From contig NZ_BBXC01000012.1 in assembly GCF_001570525.1 (NCBI RefSeq), positions 188,991 through 252,447 on the forward strand: 63,457 nucleotides of DNA. Reading direction: 5' to 3'. A program made the position numbers and the translations under genes. A model generated the notes under the pieces. That model made no database searches and was not told the origin of the DNA. It worked only from the letters and a program-made list of their open reading frames with translations. Source of the DNA: Herbidospora sakaeratensis (GTDB lineage: Bacteria > Actinomycetota > Actinomycetes > Streptosporangiales > Streptosporangiaceae). The stretch's first letter is position 1; each line of letters begins with the position of its first letter. Below are positions 26,399 through 35,643 of the stretch, piece after piece.

Positions 26399-27888
26399 GA
26401 CACGACCGGTTCGGCCGCCACCGGCTCTTCGGCGCGTTTCCTGGTGAAGCGCACCTGCCGCAGCGCGATGGCCGCCGCCAGGCAGGCCAGCGGCACGGCC
26501 GGGAGCAGATAGCGGTAGTCGAACTCGGCGGTGGCCGCCGGGGCCAGCACGAGACCGGCCGCCCCGAGGAACGGCAGCAACACCGGGCCGCCCAGTGTGC
26601 GCCAGCGCTGCACCACGCCCACCAGCCCGGCCAGCAGCAGCAGGCCCAGGATCGTGCCCGGGAGCCGCACCACCGACTGGTAGCTCATCATGAACGTCGA
26701 GAAGGGGGCGACCTTGACAGTGGCGGCCTCGCCGTTCTCGTAGCGGGTGGCGTCGCCGTTGGTGGTGCCCCGGTAGGAGCTCCACTGGGGGAGCTTCGTG
26801 GTGGTGTTGTTGCTGAACTCGTAGAGGCCGAAGGTCTTGTTGTCGGGGAAGACCGGGCGGCCCCACTGGAAGGCGCGGAAGAAGTCCTTGGCGACGGCGG
26901 CCAGGTAGTCGAGCGGCTGGGCGGTGATCGCGCGTTTGGCGAACTCGCTGGCGATCTGGTTGGTCTCGGCGTCGAACTTGCGGCCCGCGCCGAAGACGTG
27001 GAGCTGGTTCTCGTTGTCCCACCAGAGATAGGCCTGCGCCGACTTCTCGCGCTCGGCCACCGGCGTGTTGATGCACAGCAGCGCCAGGTCGAGGTCTTCG
27101 CGCGGGTCGAGGCCCATCTTGTCGCAGTCGGCGAACAGGGCGGTGCGCATGTAGAGGATCACGCCGTCGCTCTGGGTCATCGCGAAAGGGCCGTTGACCG
27201 CCTTGAACCAGCCCATGTAGCCGATGACCGGGATCACGCAGGCCACCAGCATGGCCACGATCGGCTTCCAGCCGACCCGCTTGATCAGCATGAACGCCAC
27301 CACGAGCGCCAGGATCGGCAGGCCGATGCTGCGGGTCAGCGCGGTCAGCGCGAGCAGCCCGCCGACCGCCGCGCCGACCTTCCAGGTCATCGACCGGTGC
27401 CAGAGCACCAGCACGATCACCCCGGTCACCAGCAGGGTGAACATGGCGTCGCTCATGATCAGCTGCTCGAGCTGGATCTGGTAGGCGTCGAACAGCACCG
27501 GCACCGTGGCCAGGGTGGCGGCCCACCCGGCCATGGCGAACCTTTTGACCAGCAGCGCGTAGATCAGCCCGGCCGTCGCCAGGCCCATCAGGTGTTGCGT
27601 GAGGACAACGAGGCCGAAGCTGTGAAAGGGTCGCAGGAGCAGCAGCCAGAAGGCGTAGCCATCCGGTCTGATCGGGTGGGGCCTCGGGTGGAGCGCGACC
27701 GACACGTAGTCGTAGGAGTCGTTGAACCACATCGCCGGGCCGAAGCCGAGCATCGTGACGAGCCGCAGAAGCGCGCCGACCGCGAGCGCGGCGGCGAACC
27801 AGCGATGATTGCGCAGCGTGACGACGAGACGCTCCTTCCAGGTGACCTGGGGGGCGCCTGTGACGGCGGGTTCCGCGACCGCGACCAT
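26395..27888 (-). CDS. GT-C fold membrane glycosyltransferase or related polytopic protein
   Basis: 497 residues with ~11 hydrophobic helices. The first extracytoplasmic loop reads FNDSYDYVSVALHPRPHPIR, an acidic pair after the first helix as in GT-C enzymes of the ArnT/PMT group, and HP.RPDGYAFWLLLLRPFH follows. A large loop at ~240-380 is probably periplasmic, and the last helices are followed by a basic cytoplasmic tail. The sugar donor is presumably a polyprenyl-phosphate sugar. It lies between rsmI and a divergent GT2 transferase of the dolichyl-phosphate-sugar synthase kind, which may supply the donor. Family is moderately sure; substrate is unknown. Confidence 0.65.
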   Translation of the reverse strand: MVAVAEPAVTGAPQVTWKERLVVTLRNHRWFAAALAVGALLRLVTMLGFGPAMWFNDSYDYVSVALHPRPHPIRPDGYAFWLLLLRPFHSFGLVVLTQHLMGLATAGLIYALLVKRFAMAGWAATLATVPVLFDAYQIQLEQLIMSDAMFTLLVTGVIVLVLWHRSMTWKVGAAVGGLLALTALTRSIGLPILALVVAFMLIKRVGWKPIVAMLVACVIPVIGYMGWFKAVNGPFAMTQSDGVILYMRTALFADCDKMGLDPREDLDLALLCINTPVAEREKSAQAYLWWDNENQLHVFGAGRKFDAETNQIASEFAKRAITAQPLDYLAAVAKDFFRAFQWGRPVFPDNKTFGLYEFSNNTTTKLPQWSSYRGTTNGDATRYENGEAATVKVAPFSTFMMSYQSVVRLPGTILGLLLLAGLVGVVQRWRTLGGPVLLPFLGAAGLVLAPAATAEFDYRYLLPAVPLACLAAAIALRQVRFTRKRAEEPVAAEPVVS

Positions 27889-28001
27889 GGTTACAGAATG
27901 CCAGGGGTTTTCGGGACTTGACCCGCCCCCCTTGGGGCAGACGGCATCATGGTCTGACTAATGACCGGCGATCACAGGTGTAAACGGCAGGGGTAACGAA
28001 C

Positions 28002-29219
28002 GTGGAACTGACAGTGGTCATGCCGTGCCTCAACGAGGCGGAGACCGTGGAGGTGTGCGTGACGAAGGCCCTGGCCTGCATGCGCGAGCACGGGATCGAC
28101 GGCGAGGTGGTGATCGCCGACAACGGCAGCACCGACGGCTCGCAGCAGCTCGCCCGCGACGCCGGCGCCCGGGTCGTGCACATCGACCAGAAGGGCTACG
28201 GCAACGCCCTCATCGGCGGCATCCGCGCCGCCCGCGGCAAGTACGTGATCATGGGCGACGCCGACGACTCCTACGACTTCACCAACTTGATGCCGTTCGT
28301 CGAGGAGCTGCGCAAGGGCGGCGAGCTCGTCATGGGCAACCGCTTCAAGGGCGGCATCGCCCCCGGCGCCATGCCCCCGCTCCACCGCTACCTAGGCAAC
28401 CCGGTGTTGTCGTTCGTGGGCCGCCTGTTCTTCCCGAGCGCCATCCAGGACTTCCACTGCGGGCTGCGCGGCTTCCGCCGTGACTCGATCCTCAAGCTGG
28501 GCCTGCAGACCGGCGGCATGGAGTTCGCCTCCGAGATGGTCGTGAAGGCCACCCTCCAGGGCCTCGACGTGCGCGAGGTGCCGACCACGCTGGCCCCCGA
28601 CGGCCGCTCCCGCCCGCCGCACCTGCGCTCCTGGCGCGACGGCTGGCGCCACCTGCGCTTCCTGCTCCTCTACAGCCCCCGCTGGTTGTTCTTCATCCCG
28701 GGCCTGGCCCTGATGATCTTCGGCTTGATCGTCGGCACGGCGCTGACCTTCGGCCCGGTCTACATCGGCCAGCTCGCCTTCGACGTCGACACCCTCGTGG
28801 GCGCCTCGGCGATGGTGGTGATCGGCTTCCAAGCGGTGCTGTTCGCCCTGTTCACCAAGGTGTACGCCGCCGAGGAGGGCTTCCTGCCCGAGTCGCCGCG
28901 GATCAGGAAACTGATCGACATCGTCACCCTCGAACGCGGCCTCATCATCGGCGGCCTGCTGGCCCTGGCCGGTCTGGTCGGCCTGGTGGCCTCGCTGGCC
29001 CACTGGGGCGGCAAGGGCTTCGGCGAGCTGATCCCGGCCGAGTCGCTGCGTCTGGTCGTGCCGTCGGCGACCGCCTTCATCATGAGCTTCCAGACGATCT
29101 TCGCCTCGCTCTTCATCTCGATCCTGGGCATCCGCCGCTCGCGTGAGACCCCGGCCGACATCGCCGCCTCCGCCGCCGAGGAGGCCGCCGAGGCGGTGAA
29201 TAAGCAGCCGACGCTGTAG
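28002..29219 (+). CDS. GT2 glycosyltransferase, polyprenyl-phosphate-sugar synthase-like
   Basis: 405 residues from GTG at 28002. The N-terminal GT-A domain has ELTVVMPCLNEAETVEVCV, VVIADNGSTDGSQQLA, YGNALIGGIRAARGKYVIMGDADDSYDF (catalytic DAD) and DFHCGLRGFRRD. It is followed by two pairs of membrane helices (~225-275 and ~305-385). This is the layout of dolichyl/undecaprenyl-phosphate glucose or mannose synthases. It probably makes a lipid-linked sugar used by GT-C enzymes such as the neighbour at 26.4 kb. The divergent gap of 113 bp has no other gene. Confidence 0.85.
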   Translation: MELTVVMPCLNEAETVEVCVTKALACMREHGIDGEVVIADNGSTDGSQQLARDAGARVVHIDQKGYGNALIGGIRAARGKYVIMGDADDSYDFTNLMPFVEELRKGGELVMGNRFKGGIAPGAMPPLHRYLGNPVLSFVGRLFFPSAIQDFHCGLRGFRRDSILKLGLQTGGMEFASEMVVKATLQGLDVREVPTTLAPDGRSRPPHLRSWRDGWRHLRFLLLYSPRWLFFIPGLALMIFGLIVGTALTFGPVYIGQLAFDVDTLVGASAMVVIGFQAVLFALFTKVYAAEEGFLPESPRIRKLIDIVTLERGLIIGGLLALAGLVGLVASLAHWGGKGFGELIPAESLRLVVPSATAFIMSFQTIFASLFISILGIRRSRETPADIAASAAEEAAEAVNKQPTL

Positions 29220-29230
29220 TCGGATGCCTC

Positions 29231-29236
29231 TAGGCT
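29231..29236 (+). promoter_or_regulatory. Probable -10 box (TAGGCT) for a leaderless metG mRNA
   Basis: TAGGCT ends 7 nt before the metG ATG at 29244 and no Shine-Dalgarno is present. The same arrangement occurs before ispE (36484) and, with 9 nt, before the ABC-F gene (37366). Confidence 0.45.
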
Positions 29237-29243
29237 TGGATGC

Positions 29244-31025
29244 ATGTCTCAGCACATCTTGACCGCCGTCGCGTGGCCCTATGCCAACGGGCCACGCCAC
29301 ATCGGGCACGTCTCCGGGTTCGGCGTGCCGTCCGACGTCTTCAGCCGCTACCAGCGGATGGCGGGCAACAAGGTGCTGATGGTGTCCGGCACCGACGAGC
29401 ACGGCACGCCGATCCAGGTCCAGGCCGACAAGGAAGGCGTCTCCGCCCGGGAGCTCGCCGACCGTTACAACCGGGTCATCGCCGAAGACCTGACGGCCCT
29501 CGGTCTCTCCTACGACCTGTTCACCCGGACCACCACGCTCAACCACTACGCCGTCGCCCAGGAGATCTTCCTCGGGCTGCACAAGAACGGCTACATCTTC
29601 CCCAAGACCACGATGGGCGCGGTCTCCCCGTCCACCGGGCGCACCCTGCCCGACCGCTACATCGAGGGCACCTGCCCGATCTGCGGTTACGACGGCGCGC
29701 GGGGCGACCAGTGCGACAACTGCGGCAACCAGCTCGACCCGATAGACCTGATCAACCCCAAGTCGAAGATCAACGGCGAGACGCCGAAGTTCATCGAGAC
29801 CGAGCACTTCATGCTCGACCTGCCGGCCTTCGCCGACGCGCTCGGCACCTGGTTGCAGGGCAAGCAGGGCGAGTGGCGGCCCAACGTGCTGAAGTTCTCG
29901 CTCAACCTGCTGGGCGACCTGCAGCCGCGCGCGATCAGCCGTGACCTCGACTGGGGCGTGCCGATCCCGCTCGACGGGTGGAGCGACCGCAACGACAAGC
30001 GTCTCTACGTCTGGTTCGACGCGGTCATCGGCTACCTGAGCGCCTCGGTCGAGTGGGCCCGCCGGTCGGGCGACCCCGACGCGTGGCGGGCCTGGTGGCA
30101 GAACCCCGACGCCCGGGGTTACTACTTCATGGGCAAGGACAACATCGTCTTCCACTCCGAGATCTGGCCGGCGATGTTGCTCGGCTACAACGGAGAGGGC
30201 GCCCGGGGCGGTGCGGCCGGGTCGCTGGGGCGGCTCGACCTGCCCTCCGAGGTGGTGTCGAGCGAGTTCCTGACCATGGAGGGGCGCAAGTTCTCCTCCT
30301 CGCGGTCGGTCGTCATCTACGTCCGCGACTTCCTGGAGCGCTACTCGGCCGACGCGCTGCGCTACTACATCGCGGTCGCCGGCCCCGAGAACCAGGACAC
30401 CGACTTCACCTGGTCGGAGTTCCTCAACCGCAACAACGGCGAGCTCGTCGCGGCGTGGGGCAACCTGGTCAACCGGTCGATCTCGATGGCGTCCAAGAAC
30501 TTCGGCACGATCCCCGACGCGGTCGACCTGACCGACGCCGACCGGGCACTCCTGGCGCGGTCGAAGTCGGCCTTCCCGGCGGTCGGCGCGGAGCTCGGGC
30601 GGTCGCGGTTCAAGAACGCGGTCACCGAGGCGTTCGACGTGGTCCGCGACGCCAACCGCTACCTGGCCGAGCAGGAGCCCTGGAAGATCAAGGACGACCC
30701 GGTCCGCCAGGGCAGCATCCTCCACGTGGCGCTCCAGGTCGTCGACGACGCCAAGACGCTGCTCACCCCGTTCCTGCCGAACTCGTCCAACAAGATCCAC
30801 GAGATGCTCGGCGGCCAGGGCGTCTGGTCCGGCATGCCGGAGATCCGCGAGGTCGACGAGCAGGGCGGCCGCTCCTACCCGGTGATCACCGGTGACTACA
30901 ACGGCGCGGCGAAGTGGGAGCACACGCCGATCCAGTCGGGCACTCCGCTGGCCGCGCCGAAGCCGCTGTTCGCCAAGCTCGACGCGAAGATCGTCGACGA
31001 AGAACTGGCCAGACTGGAAAACTGA
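29244..31025 (+). CDS. metG: Methionyl-tRNA synthetase
   Basis: 593-residue class I synthetase that charges tRNA-Met for initiation and elongation. The HIGH motif is [14 protein letters not shown] near the N-terminus. The zinc knuckle [18 protein letters not shown] has four cysteines. The KMSKS loop is EGRKFSSSR, a variant common in actinobacterial MetG. The anticodon-binding alpha domain follows ([20 protein letters not shown]). There is no C-terminal EMAP dimerisation domain, which fits the length. The stop overlaps the tatD start (TGATG). This is the first gene of the conserved metG-tatD-rpf-rsmA-ispE block. Confidence 0.97.
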   Translation: MSQHILTAVAWPYANGPRHIGHVSGFGVPSDVFSRYQRMAGNKVLMVSGTDEHGTPIQVQADKEGVSARELADRYNRVIAEDLTALGLSYDLFTRTTTLNHYAVAQEIFLGLHKNGYIFPKTTMGAVSPSTGRTLPDRYIEGTCPICGYDGARGDQCDNCGNQLDPIDLINPKSKINGETPKFIETEHFMLDLPAFADALGTWLQGKQGEWRPNVLKFSLNLLGDLQPRAISRDLDWGVPIPLDGWSDRNDKRLYVWFDAVIGYLSASVEWARRSGDPDAWRAWWQNPDARGYYFMGKDNIVFHSEIWPAMLLGYNGEGARGGAAGSLGRLDLPSEVVSSEFLTMEGRKFSSSRSVVIYVRDFLERYSADALRYYIAVAGPENQDTDFTWSEFLNRNNGELVAAWGNLVNRSISMASKNFGTIPDAVDLTDADRALLARSKSAFPAVGAELGRSRFKNAVTEAFDVVRDANRYLAEQEPWKIKDDPVRQGSILHVALQVVDDAKTLLTPFLPNSSNKIHEMLGGQGVWSGMPEIREVDEQGGRSYPVITGDYNGAAKWEHTPIQSGTPLAAPKPLFAKLDAKIVDEELARLEN

Positions 31026-31873
31026 TGTCCGTTCCGCTCCCCGAGGCGCTCGGCGCCGAGGTGTTCGACAGTCACTGCCACCTCGACATCATGGTCGGGG
31101 AGCGCAAGGCGTCGTCCGGCGATCCCGTCGCCCTGGCCGCCCAGGCGGCCGGGGCGAGCGTCGACCGCATCCTCGACGAGGCCCGGTCGGTCGGGGTGAG
31201 CCGCCTGGTCACGATCGGCTACGACCTGCGCTCCTCCGAGTGGGGCGCCGAGATCGCCCGTGACCACGAGGGCGTCTACGCCGGCGTGGCGATCCACCCC
31301 AACGAGGCCCACGCGGCCACCCCCGAGGTGCTCGACCGCATCGAGGCGCTGGCCCGGCTCGACCACGTGCGGGCCGTCGGCGAGACCGGCCTCGACTTCT
31401 ACCGCGACTGGGCGTCCAAGGACGATCAGCACGCCTCGTTCCGGGCGCACATCGAGATCGCCAAGCGCACCGGCAAGGCGCTGGTGATCCACGACCGCGA
31501 CGCCCACGACGCCGTCCTCGACGTGCTCTCCGACCAAGGCGCTCCCGACGTCGTCGTCTTCCACAGTTATTCGGGCGACGCCGAGATGGCCAAGCGGTGC
31601 GTCGAGGCGGGTTACTACCTGTCGTTCTCGGGCCCGGTCACCTACAAGAACGCCGCCTACCTGCGGGAGGCCGCGAAGGTCGCCCCGGCCGAGCTGATCC
31701 TGGTCGAGACCGACGCGCCCTATCTGCCGCCGACGCCCCACCGGGGCAAGCCCAACGCGCCCTACCTGATCCCGCTGACCCTGCGCTGCCTCGCGGAGGT
31801 GAAGGGCACGACGCCGGAGGCGCTCGCGGAGATCATCAATGTGAACGGTCCGCGCGTTTTCGGTGATTGGTAA
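31025..31873 (+). CDS. tatD: TatD-family metal-dependent deoxyribonuclease
   Basis: 282 residues from ATG at 31025. TIM-barrel metallohydrolase with metal ligands in VFDSHCHLDI, AVGETGLDFYRD, ALVIHDRDAHD, VVFHSYSGD and LVETDAPYLPP. Homologues act as 3'-5' exonucleases in DNA repair or quality control; the old link with Tat secretion is doubtful. It is translationally coupled to metG and followed 55 bp later by the Rpf-like gene, as in other actinobacteria. Confidence 0.93.
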   Translation: MSVPLPEALGAEVFDSHCHLDIMVGERKASSGDPVALAAQAAGASVDRILDEARSVGVSRLVTIGYDLRSSEWGAEIARDHEGVYAGVAIHPNEAHAATPEVLDRIEALARLDHVRAVGETGLDFYRDWASKDDQHASFRAHIEIAKRTGKALVIHDRDAHDAVLDVLSDQGAPDVVVFHSYSGDAEMAKRCVEAGYYLSFSGPVTYKNAAYLREAAKVAPAELILVETDAPYLPPTPHRGKPNAPYLIPLTLRCLAEVKGTTPEALAEIINVNGPRVFGDW

Positions 31874-31928
31874 TGGGATGTCACGGTACGGTGTGAGTTG
31901 ACCATGGCGCTTCCGGAAGGACGCATCC

Positions 31929-32876
31929 GTGTATTCCCCGACGTTGGAGAGCCCCGCGCGCGACACGGGCAGCCAATTGTCGGGCTGGGAACATCCGGTC
32001 GAGAAACCCGCTGAGACGCCGTCGCGATTGCGGGCGCTGGTCCGTCCGTGGCTGGCCGTGGTGTGCGCCGCCGCGCTGGGGGCCTCGGTCGGCGTGGTCA
32101 CCGGGGTCGGGCTGGCCCGCGAGATCACCCTCGACGTCGACGGAAAACTGACCACCCACCGGTCGTTCGCGGCCGACGTGCGCGGCGTGCTGAAGGCCGC
32201 CGGGGTGCCCTACGAGAAGGGCGACATGGTCTCGCCCCCGCCGGCGGCCGAGATCGGCGACGACATGACGATCGTGGTCAGGCACGCCCGGCCGCTGACG
32301 CTCACCCTCGACGGCACCTCCAGCACCCATCTGACCACGGCTCTCAACGTCCAGGACGCGCTCGAAGAGCTCAAGATGAACCCCAACAAGCTGCAGTTGT
32401 CGACGACCCGGCTGCGGCAGATCCCGGTCGAGGGGTTCCAGCTGAACGCGCGGTCGCACCGCAAGGTGACGATCGTGGCCGGCAGCATGCGCATCGAGAC
32501 CACGACGATCGGCCGGACCGTCGAAGAGGTCCTGGAGGAGGCGGGCGTCGAACTCGGCGAGGGCGACAAGGTGTCGCCCGGCCTGTCGACCTTCCCGCCC
32601 GAGGACACGGTGATCCGGGTGACCCCCGGCCTGCCGCCCCACACGATCCCGATCTCGGCCGACGTGGCCGCGCTGAACTGGGACGCCCTGGCGCGGTGCG
32701 TGTCGGGCCCCGGCGGGCTCTACGGGTTCGGGCTGAAGATGTGGCGCGCGGTCGGCGGGGAGAAGCGGCCGACTGACTGGCCGAAGGCCGAGCAGACCTA
32801 CCGGGCCCAGCTGCTCTACCAGCGGTTGGCCGGCGACTGGAAACGCGCCTGGCCGGAGTGCGGCGACCGCCTCTGA
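31929..32876 (+). CDS. Rpf-like DUF348 protein with a degenerate, probably inactive Rpf domain
   Basis: 315 residues from GTG at 31929, with GGAAGGA 8 nt upstream. A cytoplasmic N-terminus precedes one membrane helix (WLAVVCAAALGASVGVVTGV). Three DUF348 repeats follow at roughly 65-105, 115-160 and 175-215. The G5 domain usual in RpfB is not visible. The C-terminal ~70 residues align with the Rpf lysozyme-like fold (NWDALARC ... FGLKMWRAVGG ... EQTYRAQLLYQRL ... WPECG). However, the catalytic Glu of the CESG motif is Val258 (CVSG), and the loop that normally follows (GGNxxxxNxxGYYG) is shortened to GPGGLYG. It occupies the rpfB position between tatD and rsmA. Confidence 0.85.
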   Translation: MYSPTLESPARDTGSQLSGWEHPVEKPAETPSRLRALVRPWLAVVCAAALGASVGVVTGVGLAREITLDVDGKLTTHRSFAADVRGVLKAAGVPYEKGDMVSPPPAAEIGDDMTIVVRHARPLTLTLDGTSSTHLTTALNVQDALEELKMNPNKLQLSTTRLRQIPVEGFQLNARSHRKVTIVAGSMRIETTTIGRTVEEVLEEAGVELGEGDKVSPGLSTFPPEDTVIRVTPGLPPHTIPISADVAALNWDALARCVSGPGGLYGFGLKMWRAVGGEKRPTDWPKAEQTYRAQLLYQRLAGDWKRAWPECGDRL

Positions 32877-32880
32877 GCCC

Positions 32881-34053
32881 CTAGTCGACGGCATGGCCGT
32901 AGTCGACCGAGCCGGTCGGCGCCGGGGTCGCCGCCGAGGTGAAGACCGCGCCGACGCCGTTGCGGTCGGGCGCGCCGATCAGCAGCCCCGACGCCCCGTC
33001 GGCCGCCAGTGCCCAGCCGTACCGCTGGCCCGGCTGGGGCGGGACCGGCAGCGCGGTCACCCGTCCGTCGACCGTGCTGGTGTGGACGCCGCCCGTCGCC
33101 CCCTTCGTGTAGGGGTGGCCCATGGCGAGCCGCCCGTCGCCGGTGAACGCCAGGGCCCAGCCGAGGCCCGTCGTGCCCGGCACGGTGACGGCCCTGACGG
33201 GTTCGAGGTCGGCCCACAGCTGCACCATCCCGGCGTCGCGCGGCCCGGCGAGGGGCGCGCCTGCGGCCAGGTAGTCGGTGCCGCCTATCCGGGTGGCGGC
33301 CAGCGTCCAGCCGAAGCGGTTGCCTTTCTCTTCCGGCACGTCCTTGGTCGCCTGCCCGAGGTCCCATTTCCTGGTCGTGTAGGGCGCCCCCGACAACACG
33401 TCCCGGATGACGACGACGGTCCCCGCGTCGACGATGCCGCTGGCGACCTGCACGCCGGTGCCGTCGTTGTCCTCGTAGGGCACGCCGACCGCCAGGTCGG
33501 GCCGGGCCGGGTCGCCGTGGAAGGCCAGCGACCAGCCCCACATGTCGCCGACCTCGCCGTTGCCGATCATGCCGTCGGACTCCTGGTTCAGCCGCACCCG
33601 CCCCTGCGGCGAGAGCAGGTGGACGGCCCCGGCGTCGGTCAGCGGGTCGTCGGCGTGCGGTTCGCCGACGGCCAGCACCGCGCCGCCCGGCAGGTCGGCC
33701 GCCGCGAGCGACCAGCCGAAGTGGGCGTCCTTCTCCGGGTCCTCAGCGGTCACGGTCCGCACGCCGCCCGCGCCGAACACGTAGACCGCGCCCTCGTCGC
33801 CGGCCCCGGCGTAGGGGGCGCCGACGACGACGTCGAGGCAGCGGTCGCCGTCGACGTGGGCGGTGGCCACGGCCCAGCCGAAGCCGGTGCCGGTCTCGCC
33901 GCCGGGGGCCTTGAGGGTCCGGCCGCCGAAGGTGACGGTCTCGGCGAAGGGGTCGCCGACGGCGTGGGCCGTGTCCGCGCAGGACGCGGCGGTGGCCGTA
34001 CCGGACGGGAAGAGGGCGGCGCCGAGCACGAGGGCGGCGAGCAGCCGGGTCAC
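32881..34053 (-). CDS. Secreted FG-GAP (integrin-like beta-propeller) protein
   Basis: 390 residues from GTG at 34053, which overlaps the kinase stop (GTGA). A signal peptide (LLAALVLGAALFPSGTATAA) is followed by about six to seven FG-GAP repeats of the pattern FGWxLAxxxxGGxxxLAVGxP: FGWAVATAHVDGDRCLDVVVGAP, FGWSLAAADLPGGAVLAVGEP, WGWSLAFHGDPARPDLAVGVP, FGWTLAATRIG, LGWALAFTGDGRLAMGHP and YGWALAADGASGLLIGAP. Asp-rich loops may bind Ca2+. Its close coupling to a receptor-type kinase suggests an exported partner or ligand sensor for that kinase. This is inference from context. Confidence 0.8.
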   Translation of the reverse strand: MTRLLAALVLGAALFPSGTATAASCADTAHAVGDPFAETVTFGGRTLKAPGGETGTGFGWAVATAHVDGDRCLDVVVGAPYAGAGDEGAVYVFGAGGVRTVTAEDPEKDAHFGWSLAAADLPGGAVLAVGEPHADDPLTDAGAVHLLSPQGRVRLNQESDGMIGNGEVGDMWGWSLAFHGDPARPDLAVGVPYEDNDGTGVQVASGIVDAGTVVVIRDVLSGAPYTTRKWDLGQATKDVPEEKGNRFGWTLAATRIGGTDYLAAGAPLAGPRDAGMVQLWADLEPVRAVTVPGTTGLGWALAFTGDGRLAMGHPYTKGATGGVHTSTVDGRVTALPVPPQPGQRYGWALAADGASGLLIGAPDRNGVGAVFTSAATPAPTGSVDYGHAVD

Positions 34054-35522
34054 AGGGCCACCTCCAGGCCGCCGCCGAACTGGAGCCGGGCGGGGACGCG
34101 GTCGTCGGGGAGGTCGAACACGAGCATGCCGTCGGAGCGGCCGCCGGGCCGCAGCCCGCTGGGCAGCGGCGTGGAGAGGCGGTGGGCCTGGTAGGTGGTG
34201 CCCGCGTCGTCGAGCAGCACCGGCGTGGCCGCGATCGAGACCAGTTCGCCGCCGGTGTTGACCATGCTCCACGGGATCACGCAGAACGCGCCCCGCGCCG
34301 CCGCGACCCCCTCGAAGTCACGCAGGCCGCAGCGCGGGTCCTTGGTGACGACCAGGTCGACGCCGAACCCGGCCCCGACGGTGATCCGCCGGCCGACGTC
34401 GCCGTCGGCGGCCTCCTGCGCGGCGATCTGCACGGCGGTGCGCGGTTCGTTGTCACCCGACACGACCAGCACCCCGACGCTGACCACGAAGGCGACGAAG
34501 ATCACCACGGCCGCGATGAGCCACCGGTCGGACCGGGATCGGGGTGGCTTGATCGGTGGCGCGACCGTGGTGTCCGGCTCGGCGACCGGCTCCGCCGCCT
34601 GGGCGGGTTCTGGGAGGCTCTGCTGGAGGGTCCGGTTCAGCTCCTCCACGGGCACCAGAGGCTCGGCCTGCCGGACCTCGGGGTCGCGCGCCGAGACCGT
34701 CGGCAGGGCGCCGCCGACCAGGGCGATCAGCAGGTCCTGGGCGGTCGGGCGGCGGGTCGGGTCGGGGTCGGTGGCCAGGCGGACCAGCTCGTTCAGCGGC
34801 TCGGGGAGCGCGCCCAGGTCGGGGCGGCTGTTCAGGACGCGGGCCGCCAGGGTCACCATGTTGCCCTGGCCGTAGGGGTGGCGGCCGGTGCCGGCGTAGG
34901 CCACCAGGCAGCCCCAGGCGAAGACGTCGGTCCACGGGCTGACCGGCTCGCCGCGCACCTGCTCGGGCGCCCACCAGCCGGGGCTGCCGAGGAGCTCCCC
35001 GGCCTGGGTGAAGTCGTGGGAGGCGTCGAGCGCGCGGGCGATGCCGAAGTCGATCACACGCGGGCCCGACAACGACAGGATCACGTTGGCCGGCTTCAGG
35101 TCGCGGTGCACCAGGCCCGCCACGTGGATGGCCGCCAGCGCCGCCGCCACGCCCAGGGCCACGCCGTGGAGCGGTCCGGGTTCGAGCGGGCCCTCCTGGG
35201 CGATCTGCCGGTTGAGCGGGGTGCCGGCGATGTACTCGGTCACCATGTAGGGCCGTCCGTCGGCGGTGTTGCCGTTGTCGAGCACCTGCGCGGTGCAGAA
35301 CGAGGCCACCTTGCGGGCGTTCTCGACCTCGCCGTGGAAACGGGCCGCGAAGGCGTCGTCGGCGAGCTGGGAGCGGACCACTTTGAGCGCGACCAGGCGG
35401 CCCTCGGTGACGGCCAGGTAGACCGTGCCCATGCCGCCCTCGCCCAGGCGGCCCAGAAGCCGGTAGGTCCCGATCGTGGCGGGATCGTCGGGGCGGAGCG
35501 GCTCGGCGCCGGTCGGTTCCAT
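34050..35522 (-). CDS. Receptor-type serine/threonine protein kinase (PknB-like)
   Basis: 490 residues. The kinase domain (~18-270) is intact: GRLGEGGMGTVYLA (P-loop), ALKVV (Lys47), HRDLKPANVIL (catalytic Asp141), DFGIAR (158-163) and a GSPGWWAPE activation-loop end. A Pro/Glu linker, a single membrane helix (LIAAVVIFVAFVVSVGVLVV, ~340-360) and a ~130-residue extracytoplasmic domain follow; that domain is not built of PASTA repeats. The ectodomain (VDLVVTKDPRCGLRDFEGVA, FCVIPWSMVNTGGE) resembles DUF4352-type beta sandwiches. It is first of a two-gene unit with the FG-GAP protein, inserted on the opposite strand between rpf and rsmA. Confidence 0.9.
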   Translation of the reverse strand: MEPTGAEPLRPDDPATIGTYRLLGRLGEGGMGTVYLAVTEGRLVALKVVRSQLADDAFAARFHGEVENARKVASFCTAQVLDNGNTADGRPYMVTEYIAGTPLNRQIAQEGPLEPGPLHGVALGVAAALAAIHVAGLVHRDLKPANVILSLSGPRVIDFGIARALDASHDFTQAGELLGSPGWWAPEQVRGEPVSPWTDVFAWGCLVAYAGTGRHPYGQGNMVTLAARVLNSRPDLGALPEPLNELVRLATDPDPTRRPTAQDLLIALVGGALPTVSARDPEVRQAEPLVPVEELNRTLQQSLPEPAQAAEPVAEPDTTVAPPIKPPRSRSDRWLIAAVVIFVAFVVSVGVLVVSGDNEPRTAVQIAAQEAADGDVGRRITVGAGFGVDLVVTKDPRCGLRDFEGVAAARGAFCVIPWSMVNTGGELVSIAATPVLLDDAGTTYQAHRLSTPLPSGLRPGGRSDGMLVFDLPDDRVPARLQFGGGLEVAL

Positions 35523-35643
35523 CTGAGGGCTCTCCTAGGGCCTGTGCGCGTTCATGGGGGATTCGGGGCAATCGCCAGCATGGATTGCCTGCGGGGGTCG
35601 CGAACAGGTAAATCGACGCGTTCGCATGCCCGACACTGGTTGC

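Noticed and set aside
25283-30923. Very long antisense frames (25283-27730 and 28392-30923 on the minus strand)
   Set aside because: They overlap recognised genes (GT-C protein, rsmI, GT2, metG) and carry no recognisable domains; typical of GC-rich codon bias.
30914-31024. Upstream extension of TatD into metG
   Set aside because: The extra 37 codons overlap metG in another frame and lack similarity to TatD; ATG at 31025 fits the family start.
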